Below, piece after piece: positions 29,926 through 38,600 of a DNA stretch of 64,000 nucleotides (the stretch's first letter is position 1; the number at the start of each line of letters is the position of its first letter). The notes under the pieces are model-generated. The model was given only the letters and a program-made list of their open reading frames with translations, was not told where the DNA came from and made no database searches. This DNA comes from Serratia marcescens (GTDB lineage Bacteria > Pseudomonadota > Gammaproteobacteria > Enterobacterales > Enterobacteriaceae). Made by a program: the position numbers and the translations under genes. The DNA is taken from NCBI RefSeq assembly GCF_001902635.1, contig NZ_MJAO01000009.1, positions 149,688-213,687 of the forward strand, read 5' to 3'.

Positions 29926-31734
29926 ATGGAATTATCCGCCCCGCTCATGTTGGTGTTGATCGGCCTGGCGTCGCTGCTGGCGCAGTGGCTGGCCTGGTTG
30001 CTGCGCCTGCCGGCCATTTTGCCGCTGTTGCTGTTCGGCATCGTGCTCGGCCCGGCCGCACACCTGGTGCAGCCGGATCGGCTGTTCGGCGACCTGCTGT
30101 TTCCGCTGGTGTCGCTGTCGGTGGCAATCATCCTGTTCGAGGGGGCGCTGACACTGCGTTTCGAGGAGATACGCGGTCTCGGCGGCGTAGTGCGCAACCT
30201 GGTCACCGTCGGCATGCTGGCCACCTTTCTGGTCATCAGCCTCGCCGGCTGGTGGCTGCTGGACTTCCCGCCGGAGCTGGCGGCGCTGATCGGCGCGGTG
30301 ACGGTGGTGACCGGGCCGACGGTGATCGCCCCGCTGATGCGCGTGGTGCGGCCGAACGCCAACATTAACCAGGTGCTGCGCTGGGAAGGGATCGTCATTG
30401 ATCCGGTCGGCGCCATCTTCACCCTGCTGGTGTTCGAATTCATCGTGCTGAAGCAGAATGCGGAGTCCTACACCCACCTGTTTTGGACGCTGGGTACCAC
30501 CGCCGCCGTCGGCCTGACCGCCGGCGCGCTGTTCGGCTATCTGCTCGGCCTGGCGCTGCGCCGCGTCTGGTTGCCGCGCTACCTGCAGAACCTGGCGGTG
30601 CTGGCGATCATGCTGACCGCCTTCGGCGTTTCCAACGCCATCGCCGACGAATCCGGCCTGCTGACCGTCACGGTGATGGGCATCTGGCTGGCCAACATGC
30701 GCGACGTGGACACCAGCGACATTCTGGCGTTCAAAGAGGAGTTGTCGGCGATCCTGATCTCGGCGCTGTTCATCATTCTGGCGGCGCGGCTCGACATTCA
30801 GGCGCTGTGGAACATGGGTTGGCCGCTGCTCCTGCTGTTGTTGGCGGTGCAGTTCATCGCCCGGCCGCTGTGCATCGCGGTGTCGACCTGGCGATCCTCT
30901 CTGCACTGGCGCGATCGGCTGCTGCTGTGCTGGATCGCTCCGCGCGGCATCGTCGCCGCGGCGGTCAGTTCGCTGTTTGCGCTGACGCTGCAGCGTAGCG
31001 GTTATCAGGGCGCCGACCGGTTGGTGACCGTGGTGTTCGCCATCATCATCGGCACCGTGGTGTTGCAAAGCCTGACCAGCGGCATGATGGCGCGCTGGCT
31101 ACGGGTGCAGCAGCAAAAGCCGCGTGGCGTGCTGATCGTCGGCGCCAACAGCGTGGCGCGCATGTTGGCGCAGGCGTTGATCAAGCTGAACGTGCCGGTG
31201 CTCGTCACCGACAGCAGCTGGGAATACTATCGCCAGGCACGTATGGAGGGCATCCCGGCCTACTATGGCCACGCCTACTCCGAACATGCCGAGAACTATC
31301 TCGATCTGAGCAATATCGCCCAGGTGTTGGCGCTGTCGCCCAATCGCCACCAAAACGCGCTGGCGGTCTACCACTTCGGCCATCTCTTCGGCGAGGATCA
31401 CGTGTTCGCCATCCGCTCTGGGGCACCGTTGAAAGGTCGCGGCGCCAGCGCGGAAAGCGCGCGTTTCCGGCGGCATGAAATTTTATTTAATCAGGAAGCC
31501 ACCTACGGCCGCCTGAGCAGCCTGCTCGCCAGGGGAGCCACCATCAAGGCGACCAAATTGAACGAAAATTTCGGTTGGCCGGAGTATTTGGAAAAACATC
31601 AGGGCGTTATCCCGTTATTCAGCCAAAAGGAAGACGGTTCTCTGCAACCGATTGCCACCGGTTCCACGCCCGCGATGCCCTGTACGCTTATCGCGCTGGT
31701 ACAAGATGAAAATCCCTCACCGTCTGTACGTTGA
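29926..31734 (+). CDS. CPA1-type cation:proton antiporter with cytosolic TrkA-like domain
   Basis: The 602-residue membrane protein has about 12-13 helices of the Na+(K+)/H+ exchanger fold (residues 1-400). The ion-binding region reads GAVTVVTGPTVIAPLM and WEGIVIDPVGAIFTLLVFEF, with the aspartate conserved in NhaP-type antiporters. A cytosolic RCK/TrkA-N-like domain follows (RGVLIVGANSVARMLAQAL, about residue 405 on), likely binding a nucleotide or sensing ions. The start at 29926 is an ATG preceded by AAGGGA. Whether Na+ or K+ is carried cannot be told. It sits between pgi and the lysC leader, as a monocistronic unit. Confidence 0.87.
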   Translation: MELSAPLMLVLIGLASLLAQWLAWLLRLPAILPLLLFGIVLGPAAHLVQPDRLFGDLLFPLVSLSVAIILFEGALTLRFEEIRGLGGVVRNLVTVGMLATFLVISLAGWWLLDFPPELAALIGAVTVVTGPTVIAPLMRVVRPNANINQVLRWEGIVIDPVGAIFTLLVFEFIVLKQNAESYTHLFWTLGTTAAVGLTAGALFGYLLGLALRRVWLPRYLQNLAVLAIMLTAFGVSNAIADESGLLTVTVMGIWLANMRDVDTSDILAFKEELSAILISALFIILAARLDIQALWNMGWPLLLLLLAVQFIARPLCIAVSTWRSSLHWRDRLLLCWIAPRGIVAAAVSSLFALTLQRSGYQGADRLVTVVFAIIIGTVVLQSLTSGMMARWLRVQQQKPRGVLIVGANSVARMLAQALIKLNVPVLVTDSSWEYYRQARMEGIPAYYGHAYSEHAENYLDLSNIAQVLALSPNRHQNALAVYHFGHLFGEDHVFAIRSGAPLKGRGASAESARFRRHEILFNQEATYGRLSSLLARGATIKATKLNENFGWPEYLEKHQGVIPLFSQKEDGSLQPIATGSTPAMPCTLIALVQDENPSPSVR

Positions 31735-31766
31735 CAGAATGACGATAACCGGCTATTCCTAACAGC

Positions 31767-32089
31767 CTACTTGCGCACCCGGTGCGCAAGCCAGAAGAGG
31801 CGCGTCGCCCAGGTAGAGTGTCAGAGGAGCCGTTTTTCCGTTGACGACACCCGAGGGGGAGCGACGCCGAGGTAGGGTGATGGACGGCCATTATCGTATC
31901 GACTACAGGGGCTGAATCCCCTGGGTTGTCACCAGGGGATCGCCTACAGGGCGATCGACAAGGTGGGGCGCTTCTGGGTGTATCGTAGCCTGACCTCTAC
32001 GCCTGCCCCCTGTTTACCGCTCTCCCCTTGTGCCAAGGCTATGGAATTAAAGTGCCCCCAAACGGGCATCCCTGACACGAGGTTTCTAC
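31767..32089 (+). promoter_or_regulatory. Lysine riboswitch (L-box) in the lysC leader
   Basis: The aptamer core runs from CCAGAAG (31791-31797) to its closing partner CTTCTGG (31971-31977), preceded by a CTTGCGCACC/GGTGCGCAAG hairpin. Hallmarks matching the E. coli lysC riboswitch include AGAGGCGCG, GGAGCCG, CACCCGAGGGGGAGCG, GGGGCTGAATCCCCTGGG and TTGTCACCAGG. The expression platform up to lysC also follows E. coli (CCCCTTGTGCCAAGGCT and CCTGACACGAGG, the ribosome site). Lysine binding is expected to hide the ribosome site and lower lysC expression. Confidence 0.96.
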
Positions 32090-33457
32090 ATGAACCAAGC
32101 AGCACCCCAGAATTCCACCGTGGTAGCCAAGTTCGGCGGCACCAGCGTCGCCGACTTTGAAGCCATGAACCGCAGCGCCGACGTCGTGCTGGCCAACCCG
32201 CAGGTGCGCCTGGTGGTGTTGTCCGCTTCGGCGGGCGTCACCAACCTGTTGGTCGCCCTGGCCGAAGGTTGCGAGGCCGACAAGCGCAATGACCAGCTTG
32301 ATGAGATCCGCCGCATCCAGTACGCCATCCTCGATCGCCTGACGGCGCCGGCGGTGATCCGCGAAGAGATCGACCGCCTGCTGGAAAACATCGCCATGCT
32401 GTCGGAAGCCGCATCGCTGGCCACCTCGACGGCGTTGACCGACGAGCTGGTCAGCCATGGGGAGCTGATGTCCACCCTGCTGTTTGTCGAGATCCTCCGC
32501 GCCCGTAACGTGCAGGCCGAATGGTTCGACGTGCGTAAAGTGATGCGCACCGACGATCACTTCGGCCGCGCCGTGCCGGACAGCGCCGCGCTGAGCGAGC
32601 TGGCCCAGACGCAGTTAAAGCCGCGCCTGCAAGAAGCGCTGGTGGTCACCCAGGGCTTTATCGGCAGTGAGCCGAAAGGCCGCACCACCACGCTGGGCCG
32701 CGGCGGCAGCGACTATACCGCCGCGCTGCTCGGCGAGGCGCTCGGTGTCGCTCGGGTAGATATCTGGACCGATGTGCCGGGCATCTACACCACCGATCCG
32801 CGCGTGGTACCGGCAGCCAAGCGCATCGACAAAATCGGTTTCGAAGAGGCGGCGGAAATGGCCACCTTCGGCGCCAAAGTACTGCACCCGGCCACCCTGC
32901 TACCGGCGGTGCGCAGCGACATTCCGGTATTCGTCGGCTCCAGCAAGGATCCGGCGGCCGGCGGCACGCTGGTGTGCAACACCACCGAGAACCCGCCGCT
33001 GTTCCGCGCGCTGGCGCTGCGCCGCAAGCAAACGCTGCTGACGCTGCATAGCCTGAACATGCTGCACGCCCGTGGCTTCCTGGCCGAGGTGTTCAACATT
33101 CTGGCGCGCCACAATATCTCCGTCGATCTAATCACCACCTCGGAGGTCAGCATCGCGCTGACCATGGACACCACCGGCGCCACCTCCGCCGGCGGCAGCC
33201 TGCTGACCACCTCGCTGTTGACCGAGCTGTCGTCGCTGTGCCGGGTGGAAGTGGAAGAGAACCTGGCGCTGGTGGCGATCATCGGCAACCAGCTGTCGCG
33301 GGCCTGTGGCGTGGGCAAAGAGGTATTCGGCGTGCTCGATCCGTTCAATATCCGCATGATCTGCTACGGTGCCAGCAGCTATAACCTGTGCTTCCTGGTG
33401 CCGGGCGACGAGGCCGAGCAGGTAGTGCGCACCCTGCACCACAATCTGTTCGAATAA
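32090..33457 (+). CDS. lysC: Lysine-sensitive aspartokinase III
   Basis: LysC phosphorylates aspartate, the first step toward lysine, methionine, threonine and diaminopimelate, and is inhibited by lysine. The 455 residues (E. coli 449) start with the kinase motif VAKFGGTSVADFEAM, followed by the ATP/aspartate site GSDYTAALLGEAL and DVPGIYTTDPR. Two C-terminal ACT domains begin near residue 310 (LLTLHSLNMLHARGFLAEVF). A ribosome site (CACGAGG) and a lysine riboswitch lie upstream, so control acts on both enzyme and mRNA. Confidence 0.97.
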   Translation: MNQAAPQNSTVVAKFGGTSVADFEAMNRSADVVLANPQVRLVVLSASAGVTNLLVALAEGCEADKRNDQLDEIRRIQYAILDRLTAPAVIREEIDRLLENIAMLSEAASLATSTALTDELVSHGELMSTLLFVEILRARNVQAEWFDVRKVMRTDDHFGRAVPDSAALSELAQTQLKPRLQEALVVTQGFIGSEPKGRTTTLGRGGSDYTAALLGEALGVARVDIWTDVPGIYTTDPRVVPAAKRIDKIGFEEAAEMATFGAKVLHPATLLPAVRSDIPVFVGSSKDPAAGGTLVCNTTENPPLFRALALRRKQTLLTLHSLNMLHARGFLAEVFNILARHNISVDLITTSEVSIALTMDTTGATSAGGSLLTTSLLTELSSLCRVEVEENLALVAIIGNQLSRACGVGKEVFGVLDPFNIRMICYGASSYNLCFLVPGDEAEQVVRTLHHNLFE

Positions 33458-33938
33458 GTGATTACCCCCTGATTGCGGGCGCAGCACGCTGTGTCCCATC
33501 GTCCTCTCGCCGCCGGCGGGTTATTGGTCCGGCCGCCCCATCAAGAAAAAATAATCGGCTTACGGGGCGCAAACATTTGCGTCCCCAATGTCTTCTGCGA
33601 AATTTCGTATTTCCCACTGGTCGGATTGTCATAATTCCCCCCATCCCCTATCATCCGTGAAAAATAAAAATTCAGATTCTTCCTATCCATGCCGATAATG
33701 TTGGTAATAGGGAAAGTCTCGCTACTTTTTTTAATTAATTAAGTCACCAGGGTTGCCCGCCATAAAAGAAGCAGCCTAATTATTATTTAGATCTATACCC
33801 ACCGTCTTATTTGCTGCGGCAAATCAAGATACCTCGCAATGTGCATGTCGCTCAGTATTTCGGGTCGGCCGTCGGTCGCCCGTGGTTAACCTCATGGATT
33901 GGGCTGGCCGCCCCGGCGGTCTCTCATAATGGATTACA
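33458..33938. other. Long AT-rich leader and control region upstream of shlB
   Basis: No gene is visible in these 481 bases. The left part has a GC-rich hairpin (GGGGCGCAAA...TTTGCGTCCCC, 33564-33586) that may mark the end of the lysC transcript. From about 33600 to 33830 the sequence is AT-rich, including TTAATTAATTAA at 33731-33742, unlike the coding flanks. A weak Fur-like match (GATAATGTTGGTAATAGG) begins at 33694; iron control of the Serratia hemolysin is known from the literature, but this site is only a candidate. Confidence 0.5.
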
Positions 33939-35618
33939 ATGATAAAAAAAATTACCGCATTGACGCTGCTTGTCAGCACGGCCCTATCCGCCGAAACCCT
34001 GCCGGACTCCCACATGATGCGGGATATGTCGATGGGGGAGTCGCGCCGCGCGCTGCAAGACAGCACGCGTGAAGTCAACCAGCTGATCGAGCAACGCCGT
34101 TACCAACAGCTGAAGCAGCAGCGCTTGCTGGCGGAGCCGGAACCGGCCGCGGCCGCCCTGCCGCAGTCCGCGCAGTGCCTGCCTATCGCCGGCGTTTATC
34201 TACAGGGCGTCACCCTGCTTACGCCGGCCGATTTATCCGCCCTGAGCGCGCTGCCAGAACAGTGCATCAGCAGCAACGATATCAATCGCCTGACCCGTGA
34301 ATTAACGCGCCTTTATGTGCAAAAAGGCTATATCACCGCTCGCGTGCAAATTGTCCGCCCTAATTCGCACGGGGAATTAGGGCTGAGCGTGACCGAAGGA
34401 TTTATCGAGAAAATAGAAGGCGGCGATCGCTGGGTCAACAGCCGGTTATTATTTCCGGGGCTGGAAGGCAAGCCGTTGAAATTAACCGAACTCGACCAAG
34501 GGTTGGATCAGGCCAATCGTTTGCAATCGAATACCACCAAGCTGGATATATTACCCGGCCGCCAGGTCGGCGGTTCGGTCATTCGTTTGCGCAATCAGCA
34601 CACCAAGCCCTGGCTGATTACCGCCGGTACGGACAACTATGGCCAGAAAAGCACCGGCCAGTGGCTGGCGCGCGGCACCGCCACGCTGGACAGCCCGTTC
34701 GGCCTGTCGGACTTCGTCAGCCTGAATGCCAACAGCACGCTGGAAAACCCGGCTCACCGCTACAACCGCGCCTACACTCTGCTCTATTCGCTGCCGTACG
34801 GCGCATTCACCTTCAGCGGGTTCGCCAGCTTCTCGTCCTATGAAAACCGCCAGCAACTGCAGCACAACGTGGTCAAACTGCACGGCCAAACCCAACAGTA
34901 CGGGCTGCGCAGCGACTACGTGTTTTACCGCGATCACGATCAAATAGACAGCCTGAGCGGTCAGTTGACCTACAAGCGCATCGACAACTACTTCGAAAGC
35001 GTGCGTCTCGAAGTCAGCAGCCCAACGCTGACCCTGGCCGAGCTGAGCGCCAGCCATCTGCAAATTTTGCCCAACGGAGCGTTCAGCGCCAACCTCAGCG
35101 TCGAACAGGGCCTGCCCTGGCTGGGCGCCGGACGTCATCCGAGCACCGTGCACCTCGACAGCCAATTCACCAAGGGCAAACTGTTCGCCAACCTCAGCCA
35201 GCGCCTCAACCTGGGTGACGCGACCTATCAGCTCAACAACCTGTTCTACGGCCAATACAGCCGCGATCCGCTGCCCGGCGTAGAGTGGCTGAGCCTTACC
35301 GATCGCAGCGCCGTGCGCGGCTTCAGCCGCAGCACCCAGTCCGGCGACAACGGCTGGTATCTGCAGAACACGCTGTCGCGCAGCTTCAATCTGGGCGCCA
35401 CCACGCTGACGCCGCGCCTCGGTGCCGACGTCGGCCGCATTTTGCCGCGTCAGGACAGCTCGGGCTGGCGCAGCAGCGCCGGTCTGAGCAGCGGCGCCAC
35501 ATTACGCTATCAACGGGCGTTGATCGATGTCGAGGTCAGCCGCGGCTGGATCTTGTCGAACCATGCCACGCCTGAAGATCCCGTTCAGGTCCTGGCGCGT
35601 TTTTCTTACACCTTTTAA
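33939..35618 (+). CDS. shlB: Hemolysin secretion/activation outer-membrane protein ShlB (TpsB)
   Basis: ShlB is the two-partner-secretion pore that exports ShlA across the outer membrane and activates it. The 559-residue precursor has a signal peptide (cleaved near LSA), an N-terminal helix rich in Q/R (REVNQLIEQRRYQQLKQQR), POTRA domains (about residues 80-230, including VYLQGVTLLTPADLSAL and YITARVQIVRP), and a 16-strand barrel ending FSYTF. The conserved barrel-loop motif VRGF is in RSAVRGFSRS. It matches S. marcescens ShlB as I recall it, with a few extra residues in the linker after LLAEP. shlA follows 45 bases later. Confidence 0.96.
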   Translation: MIKKITALTLLVSTALSAETLPDSHMMRDMSMGESRRALQDSTREVNQLIEQRRYQQLKQQRLLAEPEPAAAALPQSAQCLPIAGVYLQGVTLLTPADLSALSALPEQCISSNDINRLTRELTRLYVQKGYITARVQIVRPNSHGELGLSVTEGFIEKIEGGDRWVNSRLLFPGLEGKPLKLTELDQGLDQANRLQSNTTKLDILPGRQVGGSVIRLRNQHTKPWLITAGTDNYGQKSTGQWLARGTATLDSPFGLSDFVSLNANSTLENPAHRYNRAYTLLYSLPYGAFTFSGFASFSSYENRQQLQHNVVKLHGQTQQYGLRSDYVFYRDHDQIDSLSGQLTYKRIDNYFESVRLEVSSPTLTLAELSASHLQILPNGAFSANLSVEQGLPWLGAGRHPSTVHLDSQFTKGKLFANLSQRLNLGDATYQLNNLFYGQYSRDPLPGVEWLSLTDRSAVRGFSRSTQSGDNGWYLQNTLSRSFNLGATTLTPRLGADVGRILPRQDSSGWRSSAGLSSGATLRYQRALIDVEVSRGWILSNHATPEDPVQVLARFSYTF

Positions 35619-35663
35619 TCAACAGTTTTGCAGGATCCCACGGCAATACACGGAGATACATGG

Positions 35664-38600
35664 ATGAAAAATAATAACTTCAGGCTTTCAGCAGCGGGCA
35701 AACTGGCCGCCGCGTTGGCGATTATTCTCGCCGCTTCAGGCGGCACCTACGCCGCGGAGATCGTCGCGGCCAACGGCGCCAACGGCCCCGGCGTTTCCAC
35801 CGCCGCCACCGGCGCGCAGGTAGTCGACATCGTCGCGCCGAACGGCAACGGGCTGTCGCACAACCAATATCAGGACTTCAACGTCAACCAGCCCGGCGCG
35901 GTGCTGAACAACTCCCGCGAAGCCGGGCTGTCACAGCTGGCCGGCCAACTGGGCGCCAACCCCAATCTGGGTGGGCGCGAAGCCAGCGTGATCCTCAACG
36001 AAGTGATCGGCCGCAATCCTTCTCTGCTACACGGCCAGCAAGAGATCTTCGGCATGGCGGCCGACTACGTGCTGGCCAACCCGAACGGCATCAGCTGCCA
36101 GGGCTGCGGGTTCATCAATACCAGCCGCTCCTCGCTGGTGGTCGGCAACCCACTGGTTGAAAACGGCCTGCTACAGGGCTACAGCACCTTCGGCAACCGC
36201 AATACTCTGAGCCTCAACGGCACCCTGAACGCCGGCGGCGTGCTGGATCTGATCGCGCCGAAGATCGACAGCCGCGGCGAAGTGATCGTGCAAGACTTCA
36301 AACACCGCGACGGCAACGTAACGCCGGCGGCGATCAACGCCATCAGCGGCCTTAACCGCGTGGCGCGCGACGGCAACGTGCTGGCCAGCGAACAACCGAC
36401 GACCGCGTTGGACAGCTACTACCTCGGCAGCATGCAGGCCGGGCGCATCAATATCATCAACACCGCGCAGGGCAGCGGCGTGAAACTGGCCGGCACGCTG
36501 GCCGCCGGCGACGAGCTCAAGGTGAAAGCCTATGACATCCGTAGCGAAAGCCGCGTGGACAACGCCAATAACAGCAGCAACGGCGGCGAGAACTACCAGA
36601 ACTACCGCGGCGGCATCTACGTCAACGACCGCAACAGCAGCCAGAAACTGACCCGCACCGAGCTGAAAGGCAAAAATATCAGCCTGGTGGCAGATAACCA
36701 CGCGCACCTCACCGCCACCGATATTCGCGGCGAAGATATTACGCTGCAGGGCGGCAAGCTGACGCTCGACGGCCAGCAGCTGAAGCAGACGCAGGGCCAC
36801 ACCGACAATCGCTGGTTCTACTCCTGGCAATACGACGTCACCCGTGAACGCGAGCAACAGCAGCAGGCGGGTAGCACCGTCGCCGCCAGCGGCAACGCCA
36901 AACTCATCAGCACCCAGGAAGACGTGCAACTGCTGGGCGCCAACGTCAGCGCCGACCGGGCGCTGAGCGTCAAAGCGGCGCGCGACGTGCACCTCGCCGG
37001 GCTGGTGGAGAAAGATAAATCCAGCGAGCGCGGCTACCAGCGCAACCACACCTCCAGCCTGCGTACCGGCAGCTGGAGCAGCAGCGACGAAAGCGAAAGC
37101 CTGAAGGCCAGCGAGCTGCGCAGCAAAGGCGCACTGACGCTGGAGGCCGGCAACAACGTCGACACCCAGGGTGCCAAAGTGCATGCCGAACGCGATCTGA
37201 CGGTCAATGCCGGCAACCAGATCCAGGTCGGGGTGCAGAAAACCGCTAACGCCAAGGCAGTGCGCGATGACAAAACCTCCTGGGGCGGCATCGGCGGTGG
37301 CGACAACAAGAACAACAGCAATCGCCGCGAAGTCAGCCACGCTTCCGAACTGACCAGCGACGGCACGCTGCGCCTGAACGGCCAGCAGGGCGTCACCATC
37401 ACCGGTAGCAAGGCGCGCGGTAAGGAAGGCGGCCTGGTCACCGCCACCCAGGGCGGCCTGCGCATCGACAACGCGCTGAGCACCACCGTAGACAAGATCG
37501 ACGCGCGCACCGGCACCGCCTTCAACATCACCAGCAGCTCGCACAAGGCCGACAACAGCTACCAGAGCAGCACCGCCAGCGAGTTGAAGTCTGACACCAA
37601 TCTGAAGCTGGTCAGCCGCAAAGATACCGACGTGATCGGCAGCCAGGTCACCAGCGGCGGTGAGCTGAGCGTCACTTCACAAACCGGCAATATCAACGTC
37701 AAGGCCGCCGAGCAGCAGCAAAAAATCGACGAGCAGAAGACCGCGCTCACCGTCAACGGCTACGCGAAAGAAGCCGGTGACAAGCAATACCGTGCCGGTT
37801 TGCGCATCGAACACACCAGCGACAGCGAAAAAACCACCCGCACCGAGAATCGCTCTTCGACCCTCAGCGGCGGCAACGTGAAGCTTGAGGCGGATAAGGA
37901 CGTGACCTTCAGCGGATCCAAACTGGTCGCCGACAAGGGTGACGCCAGCGTCAGCGGCAATAAGGTCTCGTTCCTGGCTGCCGACGATAAAACCACCTCG
38001 GACACCGAACAGACCAAGATCGGCGGCGGTTTCTATTACACCGGCGGCATCGACAAGCTCGGCAGCGGCGTAGAAGCCGGTTACGAGAACAGCAAAACGC
38101 ATGCGGAAAACAGCAAGGCGGTCACTTCCGGCAGCGACGTCAAAGGCAACCTGACGATCAACGCCCGCGATAAGCTGACCCAGCAAGGCACACAGCACAA
38201 CGTCGGCGGTGCCTATAAAGAGAACGCCGCCAGCGTTGATCACCTGGCCACCGCCGATACCGCCAGCACCACCACCCACAAAACCGACGTCGGGGTAAAC
38301 ATCGGCGCCAACGTTGATTACAGTGCCGTCACCCGTCCGGTCGAACGTGCGGTCGGCAAAGCGGCCAAGCTGGACGCCACCGGCGTCATCAACGATATCG
38401 GCGGCATCGGTGCGCCTAACGTCGGTCTGGATATCGGCGCGCAGGGCGGCAGCAGCGAAAAACGCAGCAGCAGCTCGCAAGCGGTGGTCAGCTCGGTGAA
38501 AGCCGGCAGCATCGACATCAACGCCAAAGGCGAAGTGCGCGATCAGGGCACGCAGTACCAGGCGAGCAAAGGTGCGGTCAATCTGACGGCGGACAGCCAC

